In this document: positions 52,964 through 63,570 of the stretch, in pieces
Layout: the number at the start of each line of letters is the position of its first letter
Numbering within the stretch: the first letter of the stretch is position 1
NCBI GenBank assembly: GCA_965153355.1
Contig: OZ231128.1
Span: 5,704,001-5,768,000, forward strand
Reading direction: 5' to 3'
Source of the DNA: Flaccisagitta enflata
Lineage: Eukaryota; Chaetognatha; Sagittoidea; Aphragmophora
Length of the DNA stretch: 64,000 nt
Notes under the pieces: model-generated
The model's database searches: none
Told to the model about the DNA's origin: nothing
What the model saw: the letters and a program-made list of their open reading frames with translations, nothing else
Made by a program: the position numbers and the translations under genes

Positions 52964-53160
52964 TACATGATGTAACTTACATCAATAACTATCCCTAAAG
53001 AAGTTGTACGAATGAGGGCTTGGAATGTAAACCATCCCAGACTCCCAGTAGATAAAACAGGCAAAACAGCCCATGTACTATCAAAGAGAAAAGAATATTC
53101 CGCCATGAAAAAAAACTTACAAGGAGGCTTGCTTTTGAACGAATTGAGCTCTACAGTCTC

Positions 53161-53381
53161 GGGCGTTTCTAGTTAGAAACAATCGCGTTTTTAACGGGCC
53201 ACTCGGTCGCTTGCTACGTTCGTTCGTTCGCTCACTCGCTACGCAGCGCTCTGTTCACAGGCTCGCTCACTCACTTCGCTCACTCCCTCGTGGGACAGTT
53301 GGAATTCATTAATATGTGTTCACACTGTGAGCGCGTTCGATGGGAACAAACATGTTTTTCATCTTCACTAGAAACACGCCC
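53161..53381. mobile_element. MITE with GGGCGTGTTTCTAGT-type ends, copy 1
   Basis: Starts GGGCGTTTCTAGT and ends ACTAGAAACACGCCC. The interior has TCGCTCACTCGC-like repeats and GGGCCACTCGGTCGC. Related to 61261-61508. No clear TSD. Confidence 0.75.
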
Positions 53382-53423
53382 TCATTTAATGAAGCCAGTT
53401 TGCACCGTCCTTGGGCTGTTTTT

Positions 53424-53648
53424 TTAGTCGCTGCCTAAACGACTCTATAAAAGGCTGTGTCCCTTGGTCGGTCTGTCTGAATGTCTGTCTGTCCGTCTGG
53501 AACGCGAAATTTTTGATGATGCGGAAAAACGGATTTCTGCCTGGCCTCAATACAGCCCCCGCCCACCCACATACTGCCCCTGCCCACTCGCATCACTGCC
53601 CCTGCCTACCAGCAGCGACTACTGATTGGCCGTGTATCCGGCCTTGTT
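53424..53648 (+). mobile_element. HPE, GGCCG-tail type, GTCGCTGC arm
   Basis: TTAGTCGCTGCCTAAACGACT hairpin (AGTCG pairs with CGACT), CTATAAAAGGCTGTGTCC, repeated CTGCCCCTGCCCACYC. The distal partner GCAGCGAC is exact to the arm GTCGCTGC. Tail GGCCGTGTATCCGGCCTTG. Confidence 0.85.
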
Positions 53649-53844
53649 TTCTCCCATTCGAATAATTGACGTCTGACCGATTCCTGAACCCTGACCAGTT
53701 GTATTTGTCGCTTTTGAAATTATGCCCCCAACAAAATAATTGTCCTCCCTAACGTTCAGCTTGTGCAGCATGTGCAGTATGTGCAGAAAGCTGGCCCAAC
53801 AGAACAAACACAGGCAATGATAGGAAGACAAATCGAGTGTTATC

Positions 53845-53930
53845 GGCGACTCTCCGGCGAATTTCTGGCGACTTTCCGGCGACTTCCCGGCGACTTTCCG
53901 GCGACTTTCCGGCGACTTTCCGGCGACTTG
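53845..53930. repeat. 11-bp minisatellite GGCGACTTTCC
   Basis: About eight units. Confidence 0.9.
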
Positions 53931-54339
53931 GATTCATTGAAAAGACTCGTCTTATTACTTTTATCGTTGTTAATTCGCCCGTGAAAATTTTGTCGAATTC
54001 ACAACCCCTTTTTAACCGTGGGCAGAATTTCAATTCAGACATTCACATTTCCCTTTTAGCGTCATCAAATTAGATGTTGTGTAACTGTGCTTGGTTACAT
54101 GATAATTCTCCTACTGATAATTTGTGGTTGCTTGAAATTAGAGCGGAATTTGACTTCGTGACTATGGCAAAACAAAAGTTTGTTTGTTAGTGTCTCACAT
54201 ACAACCAATGAGAAAAACACCACAAAATCCATGACCATTTGGAAGCTCTACGAGAGATATTCCAAATGAGACCTTGCTGGATGACCTTGCTCGATCCATT
54301 TAACAAGCCCGACCGGGCAACGATGCGTCCGGACTGTGT

Positions 54340-54540
54340 CTCTGTTTCTCTGTGGAAAGACAGATGGACGAACAGACCGATGAAACGACTGAGTTGTAAA
54401 GGAGTCTCTCAAAACATGTTGGTTGATCATTTGTTGCAGTATAGAATCTCAAGTGGCCAAAAACAGCCAAGAAACGCGGACGGACAGACCTACGGACCGA
54501 CGCACGGACTGATGGACAGACGGACAGACGAAAATTCGAA
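54340..54540 (-). mobile_element. HPE-like debris
   Basis: GACGAACAGACCGATGAAAC and GACGGACAGACCTACGGACC resemble the tetramer core. No ends are recognisable. Confidence 0.4.
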
Positions 54541-54602
54541 GCTCTTTATTTTGCTCGTGAACATGCATCGAGTGGCTAAGATAATCCTGAGCTGCATCAT
54601 TG

Positions 54603-54833
54603 ACAAGTGACGCAGGGTCACAAAACCGTTGCGGATGGGTGGGCAGGCGCATCCAACCTCCAGTCTCGCCCCAACCCCACCCCCAACCACTCCTGTTACG
54701 CACTCACATTCACACACACAAGAACAACTGCACTATCATAAATACGCGTTTTCGTGTTTTCAACTTGAGCGTGACGGACCAACGGACCAACGGACAAAGC
54801 CTCTCATAGAGGTGCGTGTCCGCAACTAAAAAG
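54603..54833 (-). mobile_element. HPE, GTGAC-tail type, near complete
   Basis: ACAAGTGACGCAGGGTCAC, GTTGCGGATGGGTGGGCAGG, ACGCGTTTTCGTGTTTTCAA, GGACCAACGGACCAACGG, GCCTCTCATAGAG, outer arm TCCGCAAC then TAAAAAG. Confidence 0.85.
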
Positions 54834-54841
54834 GGAAAGAC

Positions 54842-54988
54842 TAAAACTGCTCATTGGGTGGGCAGGGGCCATATTTTAAAACATCACCGACCCACCGACC
54901 CACCAACCGACTGACCGACTGACCAACCAACGGACGGACGGACGGACGGACAAAGAAGGTTGTAGAGTCGCGTGCACGCGACTTAAAA
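54842..54988 (-). mobile_element. HPE lacking its tail
   Basis: GGGTGGGCAGGGGCCATATT, a long ACCGACTGACCGAC/GGAC run, GTAGAG, then palindrome GTCGCGTGCACGCGAC and TTAAAA. Confidence 0.78.
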
Positions 54989-55160
54989 TCAAAACGAGCG
55001 CGCACTTTATTTAATCAGTGATTTTTTTCTACAAACCTATGGCATTTCTTAACGAAAAAAGCTACAGTGACCAGCAATGTCGCACGATGATGAATTTTCT
55101 TTGGTTCAGGCCCATACTAGTTAAGCAGAAACTAGCCAAAAAAAGTGTCCTCTTGTTTCT

Positions 55161-55250
55161 TTTTAGTTGCGGACACACAAATCTGTGAGAAGCTTTGTCC
55201 GTCCATCTGTTGGTCCGTTGGTCCGTTGGTAATGATCAAGTCGAAAAGGG
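55161..55250 (+). mobile_element. HPE 5' fragment
   Basis: TTAGTTGCGGACACACAAAT (hairpin partly decayed), GAAGCTTTGTCCGTCC, TTGGTCCGTTGGTCCG. Confidence 0.65.
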
Positions 55251-55647
55251 ATTCTTCAAATTTTACTCACGAGTATAAAACAAAAGAACTCAAGAAAAGA
55301 AAAGATGTACATATGAATTGCTTAAAATATTGATACCTGGAATCATTTATAATATAAAACAGTTTTATCACCTACCGTATTTGCTCTAATTAGCGCCCCG
55401 GGCGCTTTTGAAGTTGAAATTTAAAACGTCATATTTTGTTCTAATGAGCGGCCCCCATTAAAACTAAAGTATGTGGATATGTGACAATTTTGATTATTTG
55501 TCATCATATTTATATAGCAATTTAAAGAATTCATAGATCCTGAAAATATTTTTTGTATTTCTCCTTAGAACTTATTGATTAAAGCAGCAAGAGAAAAACT
55601 TGTTTTTTGATTTCGTAACTATTTTCCCTTTGGATTTCACAATCATT

Positions 55648-55760
55648 TTTAGGTGCGCCATAGCACCTCTATAAGAGGCTCTGTCTGTTGGTCGGTCGGT
55701 CGGTCGGTCGGTCGGTCTGTAACGCTCGAGTTGAAAATCTCGAAAAGCGGCAAAAATCAC
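55648..55760 (+). mobile_element. HPE head, GGTGCGCC arm
   Basis: Hairpin GGTGCGCCATAGCACC, CTATAAGAGGCTCTGTC, GGTCGGTCGGTCGGTCGG, TAACGCTCGAGTTGAAAA. Its exact distal partner GGCGCACC is found only at about 56936. Confidence 0.7.
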
Positions 55761-55923
55761 TGGAAATGATTCAGAAATATGCTAGGATGATTTTTAGATG
55801 CGCCATAGCATCTCTATAAGTAGCTCTGTCAGTCCGTCCGTCCATCTGTCGGTCACGCTCGAATGAAAAATCGCTAAAAATGTTTGAAATCCATAGAAAA
55901 CTCATTTTGTTCATCATTAATGA

Positions 55924-56525
55924 TAGCATATATATCATATATATATCATATATCATCATATATATCATCATATATATCATATCATATATATCATATCATA
56001 TATATCATATCATATATATCATATCATATATCATATCATATATCATATATATCATATATCATATCATATAAATCATATATCATATCATATATCATATCAT
56101 ATATATCATATCTCATATATCATATCTCATATATCATATCTCATATATCATTTATCATATATCATATCTCATATATCATATCTCATATATCATATCTCAT
56201 ATATCATATCATATATCATATCATATATCATATCATATATCATATCTCATATCATATATCCTGTCATATATCCTGTCATATATCATATCATATCATATAT
56301 CATATCATATGTCATATCATATATCCTATCATATATCATATCATATATCATATCATATATCATATCATATATCATATCATATATCATATCTCATATCATA
56401 CATCATATCACATATCATATCATATCATATCATACGTCATATCATAAAATATATCATATCATATATATCATATACATCATATATATCATATATATCATAT
56501 ATATCATATATATCATATATATCAA
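55924..56525. repeat. (CATAT)n / ATATCAT satellite
   Basis: About 600 bases of CATAT-based units. Reading frames encode only YHI repeats. Confidence 0.95.
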
Positions 56526-56529
56526 AAAT

Positions 56530-56935
56530 GATACCAATATAATCACGGTTAGGTCTTATAGAGCTGGGGATAGGTCAGATAGGTCTGGTGATAGGTCGGA
56601 TAGGTTTTAGGATAGGTCTGATAGAGCTGGGGATAGGTCTGATAGAGCTGGTGATAGGTCTGATAGAGCTGGTGATAGGTCTGATAGAGCTGGTGATAGG
56701 TCTGATAGAGCTTGGGAAAGGTCTGATAGAGCTCGGGAGAGGCCTGATAGAGCTCGGGATAGGTCTTATAGAGCTAGGAATGGTCTGATAGAGCTAGGGA
56801 TAGGTCTGATGGAGCTAGGGATAGCTATGGATTAATAAAGCCCGGCGGGATAGGTCTGATAGAGCTAGGAATGGTCTGATAGAGCTAGGGATAGGTCTGA
56901 TGGAGCTAGGGATAGCTATGAATAAATAACGCTCG
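56530..56935. repeat. 20-bp minisatellite GATAGGTCTGATAGAGCTGG
   Basis: About 16 units, the last part duplicated as a larger block. Confidence 0.92.
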
Positions 56936-57112
56936 GCGCACCGTCTTGGCCCGTGTATCCGGCCTTGTTTGACTCATCGAGGAAAAAAAGGAGGGTGCTA
57001 AATAGAGGGGGAGGGGCGTTAATCAGAGCAAATACGGTACTAACACTTTCAAAACAATGTTTTAGTTAATATTTGGTAAATCAATGAATTCCCTTGGTGT
57101 CGGTATACATTT

Positions 57113-57268
57113 TTAGTCGCGGACTAGCGACTCTATAAGAGGCTTTGTCCGTCCGTCCGTTGGTCGGTCCGTCGGTCCGTCACGCTCGAGTCGAAAAGTG
57201 GGAAAACACGCATTTCCGCCCCTGCCCACCCGTCCGCGACTGGTATTGGCCGTGTATCCGGCCTTGTT
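57113..57268 (+). mobile_element. HPE, GGCCG-tail type, GTCGCGGAC arm
   Basis: Hairpin GTCGCGGACTAGCGAC, CTATAAGAGGCTTTGTCC, tetramers, ACGCTCGAGTCGAAAAGTGG, CCGCCCCTGCCCACCC, exact partner GTCCGCGAC, tail GGCCGTGTATCCGGCCTTG. One of the cleanest copies. Confidence 0.9.
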
Positions 57269-57274
57269 TCTAGG

Positions 57275-57365
57275 TTGACACGACTACGCTACTCTACACA
57301 CCACTTCATCGATCCGTCTGTCCGTCGGTCTGTCTGTCTATGCATCCATGACACTACTTTTTCAA
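57275..57365 (+). mobile_element. HPE 5' fragment
   Basis: ACGACTACGCTACTCTACAC, then GATCCGTCTGTCCGTCGG. The tail is absent. Confidence 0.5.
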
Positions 57366-57786
57366 CATTTTTCAGTCTTTAATGTGTTGGGATATGTTGA
57401 ATAAAAGTACAAGAGCTAAAAAATGTTTTCATATTTTGTGCTTTAATCATGTTTAAGTTATCGTTTTTGCCACAAATAGGTGAATCAATATCTTTTCGGA
57501 CATGTTTGTTTTGGTTGAGTTTGTTAGGTTTTTTCCAAATGATCAATGTATATTCCAGACGAAATTCAGTAAAATGAAATTATGAAAAACAACAAAAAAT
57601 GAAAATGAACGTCAAGGTTAGGGCAGTATGGAAGTGTGGTCATTTACTCGACCTGACCGAAGATGATGTATTTCTTCAAATATGTTATTTCAAATGCATA
57701 AATGTTAGATTTTTACTTTTATTGACGTTGTGGTTCAAATTGCAGTCAATTAACCTTAACTCAGATTACAATCGCAGATTTGAAAC

Positions 57787-58066
57787 CAGGCCTGTATATA
57801 GTTGCATATTTCCTACCCCAAGAGGGGGGGAATAAAATCAAAGGATTTGGAAGTAAATCAAAAATATAGAAGATATCACATTTTTGGCAGTAATAGAATG
57901 TAATATTTAGGTACTAAAACACTATTTTACACTATTTAAACCAATATATTACTATATAAGGGGTATAAATGGAAGAAAATCAAATGTAGTTCGACCTTGC
58001 GGGGAAGAAAATCAAAGGATCAGGGGGGGAAAGAAATCAAAGGTCATGCAACTATATACCCCCCTG
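57787..58066 (+). mobile_element. hAT-like MITE, 280 bp
   Basis: Start CAGGCCTGTATATAGTTGCA. The end, read in reverse, is CAGGGGGGTATATAGTTGCA. The flanks TTTGAAAC and TTTCGAAT match only partly, so the TSD has decayed or is absent. Related to 19443-19632. Confidence 0.8.
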
Positions 58067-58087
58067 TTTCGAATCATGCTGTCAATG

Positions 58088-58447
58088 CATGAGCACTAAG
58101 CAAGCTAAGGTCGCATGTAAATGCATATCCGCCAAGTGAATGTCAATGCATGTGCACTAAGGTCGCATGTAAACACATTCCCGCCAAGTGAATGTCAATG
58201 CATGTGCACTAAGGTCGCATGTAAACACATTCCCGCCAAGGGAATGTCAATGCATGAGCACTAAGGTTGCATGTAAATGCATGCCCGTCAAGTGAATGTC
58301 AATGCATGTGCACTAAGGTCGCATGTAAACGCATTCCCGCCAATTGAATGTCAATGCATGTGCACTAAGGTCGCATGTAAACACATTCCCGCCAAGGGAA
58401 TGTCAATGCATGAGCACTAAGGTTGCATGTAAACGCATACCCACCAA
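58088..58447. repeat. 52-bp minisatellite, block 1
   Basis: Unit: CACTAAGGTCGCATGTAAAC, GCATACCCGCCAAGTGAATG, TCAATGCATGAG. About seven units. Confidence 0.92.
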
Positions 58448-58451
58448 GTTT

Positions 58452-58849
58452 GGGTGTGTCAAAAAATAAAAAAGTATCTTTGATTGGATCATCAAAATCA
58501 AGGAGCGTAAACAAAGAATTTTAAAACTTTTAGCGGTTTTATTTTTTCAAATTTCAGTTGTCTTTTTATGATTTTTGTGGTAAAAAAAAACAACTTTTAC
58601 CTAACCCAAATTAGAAATTGAACCAAAATATTTAAAAAGCTACTTTAATACATTTTTGAACAATAATTCTGATATAAAATCAATAACACAGCAATATACA
58701 AATTAGCGGCTGAAAAGAGGTTTTGGAAAAAAAACGGAAGATAAATGAATTTGAGAAAACAAAAATGCTAAAGGTCTTAAAATTCTTTTGTTTACACACC
58801 TTGATGTTGATGATCTGATCAAAAATGATTTTGATTTTTTGACACACCC
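58452..58849. mobile_element. palindromic MITE inside the minisatellite, 398 bp
   Basis: Termini GGGTGTGTCAAAAAAT, with imperfect complementarity for about 80 bases inward (GATCATCAAAATCAAGG against GATCATCAACATCAAGG). It interrupts the 52-bp array. The target duplication cannot be defined because the host is repetitive. Confidence 0.8.
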
Positions 58850-58854
58850 TACCG

Positions 58855-59125
58855 CCAAGTGAGTGTCATTGCATTGTCACTAAGGTCGCATGTAAATGCA
58901 TACCCGTCGAGTGAATGTCAATGCATGAGCACTAAGGTCGCATGTAAACGTATACCCATCAAGTGAATGTTAATGCATGAGCACTAAGGTTGCATGTAAA
59001 CGCATACCCGCAAAGTGAATGTCAATGCATGAGCACTAAGGTCGCATGTAAACGTATACCCATCAAGTGAATGTCAATGCATGAGCACTAAGGTCGCATG
59101 TAAATGCATACCCGCCAAGTTAATG
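58855..59125. repeat. 52-bp minisatellite, block 2
   Basis: About five further units of the array at 58088. Confidence 0.92.
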
Positions 59126-59279
59126 TAGAGGACGAAATGTCGCTAATCCAACTTTTTTTTTATGCCAAGCAAATTGTTTCCACTGAATGACGAGAGACAA
59201 AAAAAACGATTAGGAATTTGCCAAAAAGAATCCGGAGAGAGTCTTTAGAAGGAAGAAGAAAACGCTATGGAGCATCTAA

Positions 59280-59680
59280 GGCAAAAGAGGAAAGATTCGG
59301 AAGTTTAAAGAAGGAGAAGAAGGAGAAGAAGGGGAAGAAGAAGGAAAAGAAAGAAGAAGAAGTCTTTAGTCTTTAGAAGGAGAAGAAGAAGGAAAAGAGA
59401 GAAGAAGAAGTCTTTAGTCTTTAGTCTTTAGAAGGAAGAAGAAAACATGGAGTATCTAAGGCAAAAGAGGAAAGATTATGAAGTTCGAGGAAGGAAGAAG
59501 AAGAAGAAGAAGAAGAAGAAGAAGAAGAAGAAGAAGAAGAAGAAGAAAAAGAAGAAGAAGAAGAAGAAGAAGAAGAAGAAGAAGAAGAAGAAGAAGAAGA
59601 AGAAAAAGAAGAAGAAGAAGAAGAAGAGGCAGGAGAAGAAGAAGAAGCAGAAAAAAGAGAGGAAGAAGAAGAAGAAAACC
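59280..59680. repeat. (GAA)n tract with a duplicated leader
   Basis: AGTCTTTAGAAGGAAGAAGA is repeated at about 59240, 59360 and 59425 before a pure GAA block at 59497-59640. Confidence 0.92.
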
Positions 59681-59799
59681 AAACCCATAAGGGCAAGAAT
59701 AGCTTGCTAAACTTACACTTTTCATACATAGTTACAAAATATCAAAATACCAAATTTACTCATTATAGTTATTTACAAGTAATACTGTCAACTATGAAA

Positions 59800-59895
59800 T
59801 TGACATTAGACAGGCGGAGGCATGGCATAAACAAATGGATCGACGGACCGAGCCACACTGCAACTTATAAAGTTTCGTGCCCGCAACTTGAAAGA
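59800..59895 (-). mobile_element. decayed HPE fragment
   Basis: GGATCGACGGACCGAGCC, ACTTATAAAGTT, then CCCGCAACTTGAAAG. Confidence 0.45.
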
Positions 59896-60134
59896 GAAAG
59901 AAGAGGAAGAGGATAAAGACCCCGCGAAACCGTCCCAATGCGCAAAGGGAGGAAAGGTCCCACAACATCACCATTGTGCCACACTTTACGATGTTGTTTT
60001 TGGGTTTTGGTTTTTATGTTGACGCTGCTCAACAGTAATAATCGACGGCCTTCCACTTGAATGGAGACTGGTTTCGTGGTTTTGTTTGTTTTTTGTAAAT
60101 GTCGGGGTTAAACTCAGTAAATATCGGGGTTGTA

Positions 60135-60639
60135 CAGTAGATGTCGTCTATACTTGGAAACACGGAGGCCCTCATATCCTTAATGCTGTTTTTGCAAATG
60201 AAATGAAACTGTGTGTGTATAATGCTTATGTCCTATAGGATTGACGATGGGGTATGACAGCTCTGTGGTTAGAAAATTCTCTTGTATATACTAAATCAAA
60301 TTTGCTCTGTGTTAACAGTTGCTGGAATTGGTTAAGTGGTTAACTCACTTGATTTCATATTTAACATAATCAGTATATTTAAAAGTTCTAGTTTCAAATC
60401 CCATGCTGGTTTTGCAAATTTAGCAAATAGATGAAACAGAAATTCTGCAAAAAAAGTGATTGATCCTATAGTTTTATACTAAAAGTTTTTTTCCTGAGGT
60501 AAGCGGTAGGGGGATGCCATACCCCATCGTCAACCTTTTAAGGTCTGTATATTACACCAGCAAAATATTATTCCCCTTTCTTTACTTATAGTCAGGTTAT
60601 GAGATCCCCCGTATTTCCAAGTCTAGACGACATCTACTG
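60135..60639. mobile_element. TA-flanked MITE, 505 bp
   Basis: Termini CAGTAGATGTCGTCTATACT and complement of CAGTAGATGTCGTCTAGACT, flanked by TA. A second inverted pair (TTGACGATGGGGTATGAC near 60241 and its complement near 60515) lies inside. The middle holds a tRNA-like segment. Confidence 0.85.
60315..60415 (+). other. tRNA-like sequence (possible SINE head or tRNA relic)
   Basis: TGGTTAAGTGGTTAACTCA resembles a class II tRNA A box/D loop. AGTTTCAAATCCC about 65 bases later resembles a B box. The acceptor stem does not pair convincingly, so a functional tRNA is unlikely. Confidence 0.35.
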
Positions 60640-60824
60640 TACCTACTCAGAATTGGACAGTTCTCAGGCTCATGTGAAAATCGTTACTATAACTGTTGTA
60701 GCAACATAACGTTTAATCATTTGCTTTTCAATGGAGGGGATTCACGCGACCGTCTTGCGCAAAATTTGAAATTTCAGTGGGGGGCGGTTATTTAGCGAGG
60801 GATATTGTTTCACTTTTCACTGAA

Positions 60825-61032
60825 ACAAGGTCGGGTACACGGCTACCCCAGTCGCATGCGGGTGGGCGGGGGCAATATGTGAAGTTAGTAAAGGATTTGG
60901 GCTGGAGCAGTGAGGCCAAAAAGCTCTTAAACGCCGAAAAAGTAAAGTGTGACCTATAGACGGACGGACGGACGGACGGACCGACCGACCGACAAAGCGG
61001 GGTGTATAGAGTTGCGAGTCCGCGACTAAAAA
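60825..61032 (-). mobile_element. HPE, GGCCG-tail type
   Basis: ACAAGGTCGGGTACACGGC, GTCGCATGCGGGTGGGCGG, GGACGGACGGACCGACCG run, GGGGTGTATAGAG, TCCGCGACTAAAAAG. The hairpin's first arm (GTTGCGAG) no longer matches. Confidence 0.8.
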
Positions 61033-61260
61033 GGCTGAACGCAGCCCACTGTGGATTTCTCCCTCTGGATGACTCACTTTCTCGAGACTTACTTTATTTC
61101 GCACCTCTTTCATTGTCTCTTCGCACCGCTTTAAGGAGAATGATTAATGTTCGAAGACAAAGACTCCTCCCGGGAATAAGAAACTAGGAAGAGAGGACAA
61201 TAAATCGACTGGCGACGCGAGAGGGGGGAAAAGAAGAAATTATGCACACTAATGCCCAAA

Positions 61261-61508
61261 GGGCGTGTTTCTAGTGACGATCAAAAACGCGTTTGCTCCC
61301 ACAGAACGCGTTTATAGCATGTATTCATGACTTTCAATCGTCCTACGAAAGAGTCAGCGAGCCCATGGACAGAGCAAGCGCAAAGCGCTGCAGAGCGAGT
61401 AAGCCGAGTGAGTGTTGCGAGCGACCAAATGTAGCGAGCGTCCGAGTGGCCAATTAAAAACGCAGTTCCATGACTAGAAAGTTTCTAGTTTCTAGTAGAA
61501 ACACACCC
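61261..61508. mobile_element. MITE with GGGCGTGTTTCTAGT ends, copy 2
   Basis: Ends GGGCGTGTTTCTAGT and AGTAGAAACACACCC. The interior GAGCGAGTAAGCCGAGTGAG matches copy 1 in reverse. AAA on each side may be a 3-bp TSD, typical of Harbinger-type elements, but it is weak. Confidence 0.75.
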
Positions 61509-62530
61509 AAAGTAAAACGAAACTCAAACCCATGGCACTGAAGTAAAAACTACCATGCCATGTAATGAACCTGCCTTACCGCCAATGTCCTGAAATTTCT
61601 GTAACCATTGATTTTATTGTCTCCTTTGCCATATCAATCCGTGTCTTTTGATTTGAAGTGTTTTAGAGCGGGTAATGAGTTAGAGTTCTAGGGGTGGAGT
61701 TAGGGTTGGAGATAAAGTTTGGGAGAGGGTTAGCTAGGGCTTAGGGGTAGGAACGGGTCTCCCAACAGCAAGTAGCAACACTTTATCCAACAACGGATAA
61801 GCCCATCGTTAATATCAATTGGTAAATTCTGTTTCAATACACAAATTACCAACATCCTAGCATAAAAAAAAAGACTTTCATATAATGGTATCCGTTAGTT
61901 CCACTTATTGCTTCACTCCAATAAGGGAATCTTTGGACATGGAGCCTTTCTTGGGGCGACACATTTAGCGGCATCAAAGGCAAAAGAGAGGAGTAGATTT
62001 CCCATCGAGGATTGGGAAACGCATTTGGATATAAGCATCCAGCCTAAGCTAAGGCCACGCCTCTCTCGCCGGCTTCCCGTGCCGCCTTTCCACGCCATTC
62101 CTCCCCGCCGCCTTCCCCCACCACCTTCCCCCATCACCTTCCCCCGCCGCCTTCCCGCGCCACTCTCCCCCGCCGCCCTACGGACTACAGCGGTGACTTC
62201 CATCGCTGGCTTCCTGAGTTTTAGCTCCACTGCCACTTTACAATATTGTGCCTCTTTCCACACCACATCTTTAGTCTTGTCAATATCCATATGCTTAGTA
62301 TGTATAATACCCTTGCCTCCCCAAACAATATTTTGATTCTTCCCTTTTTTTCTGAATACACAGTCATTCCGTCTTGGCCATTAAAACTACCTTCTTACAC
62401 AGCCTTCCCACACTGTCATCCCATTCGGGTTGTACCTAATCTGTCTTCCTGGTCCTACAGTGAACTTCTAATGATACCATCTTTATCTTACTTTCTATCA
62501 TCCTTACTTGACATATCATATTGCCTTACC
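61509..62530. other. no gene resolved
   Basis: Includes G-rich AGTTAGGGTTGGAG-like text near 61680-61760 and C-rich CGCCTTCCCCC repeats at about 62095-62170. A 142-residue frame (61908-62336) is largely the proline-rich repeat and has no domain. Confidence 0.4.
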
Positions 62531-62581
62531 AAACGTAGGACAGTACATGGGATGACATATCCCATGTACTGTCATACGTTT
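62531..62581. repeat. 23-bp-stem short hairpin
   Basis: Left arm AAACGTAGGACAGTACATGG (then GAT), right arm the complement with a single mismatch, loop GACAT. Confidence 0.85.
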
Positions 62582-62639
62582 TCTGCCTTCCCACTTTCCA
62601 CGACGCTTCTGTGACACGTAACCAAGCCTCTTTTCTTTC

Positions 62640-62815
62640 ATGGCGCCCTTCCACGCTCTACCGCCACCACCTCAACGCCGCCGCTGCCGCCGCCACGTCA
62701 CCGCACCACTGTCATCACCGCCTCCGCACCGCACCACCACCACCGCCGCCACTGCCGCCGCCGCCTCACCATACCACTGCTATCGCCGATCGCCGCCCCC
62801 TCCCCGCACCCCTAT

Positions 62816-62846
<31 letters not shown>

Positions 62847-62935
62847 ACCACCGCCGCCACCACCACCGCCGCCACCGCCGCCACCACCGCCGCCACCGCA
62901 GCCACCGCCGCCGCCACCGCCACTGCCGGAAGGCG
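62640..62935. repeat. CCR-rich (CCG/CCA)n tract
   Basis: About 300 bases of CCG and CCA triplets, the only strongly GC-rich block. A frame reads poly-Pro, but three frames are open and none has a domain. Confidence 0.9.
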
Positions 62936-63106
62936 ACAAATCGTCTAGAAGAGATTGGAGTTATGTAAATGGGAGCTCATCAACGCCGAGACTAATCTTT
63001 TTGTTTCTCTCTTTGCCACGATGACTTTTTACCAAAGGCAACATCAAAACCATCACAGCAATCCTCACTACGTCTCTTAGTCAGGATTCCGCAACAGATT
63101 GTTGGT

Positions 63107-63312
63107 TTTTAGTCGCGTGCTACGCGACTCTACACCCCGCTTTGTCCGTCGGTCGGTCGGTCGGTCGGTTGGTTGGTCGGTCGGTCCCCATTTTACTTTT
63201 TTTATGTTTTTGCGGTCTTTAGCCTCACTGCACTTGCCTAAGTGCTTTAGCAACTCAAATACTGCCCCTGCCCACCCGCACGCGACTAAGGTAGCCGTGT
63301 ATCCGGCCTTGT
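63107..63312 (+). mobile_element. HPE, GGCCG-tail type
   Basis: Hairpin GTCGCGTGCTACGCGAC, CTACACCCCGCTTTGTCC, GTCGGTCGGTCGGTCGG, ACTGCCCCTGCCCACCC, exact partner GCACGCGACT, GTAGCCGTGTATCCGGCC, TTG. Confidence 0.9.
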
Positions 63313-63570
63313 TTTTTTCAAATCTTCATGATCATATGACGGCGTACTTCCGAAGGCAACATTTGTGTTTCAACAGGGGCTAAAATCAAAAATTGAAAAT
63401 GAATAAAACTGAATGATTATACCAAAATTATCATTGAAATATGTCACAGTTATTCTTTTATTGCAAAATTTGTATCAAATCATGAAATAGAACCAAATAT
63501 TGGTAAAGTTGAAAAAGAAAATATATTGCAAATTTCAGAAAATTTCATATTTGGTCACTGACAGGGGGCC

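Larger units (their letters stand above)
55790..56968 (+). mobile_element. HPE with satellite-filled interior, GATGCGCC arm
   Basis: Hairpin GATGCGCCATAGCATC, CTATAAGTAGCTCTGTC. The far end is CGGCGCACCGTCTTGG and CCGTGTATCCGGCCTTG. The arm and partner differ at one position, so this end may belong to the 55648 head. Confidence 0.65.
55375..57037. mobile_element. TA-flanked MITE expanded by insertions, 1663 bp
   Basis: Termini CCGTATTTGCTCTAATTAGC (then GCCCC) and a near complement ending GAGCAAATACGG, with TA on both sides (55373-55374, 57038-57039). Similar CCGTATTTRCTC termini are, as I recall, common in invertebrate MITEs. The interior hosts two HPE heads, a (CATAT)n satellite and a 20-bp minisatellite. 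Confidence 0.8.

Noticed and set aside
55880-56542. 187-residue YHIS-rich frame
   Set aside because: Translation of a CATAT satellite; no coding signal.
61680-61770. Telomere-like TTAGGG text
   Set aside because: Only isolated AGTTAGGGTTGG-like words with no regular period. It is a degenerate G-rich stretch, not a telomeric array.
62611-63024. Proline/histidine-rich frame
   Set aside because: CCR triplet tract open in multiple frames. No domain, no splice context.
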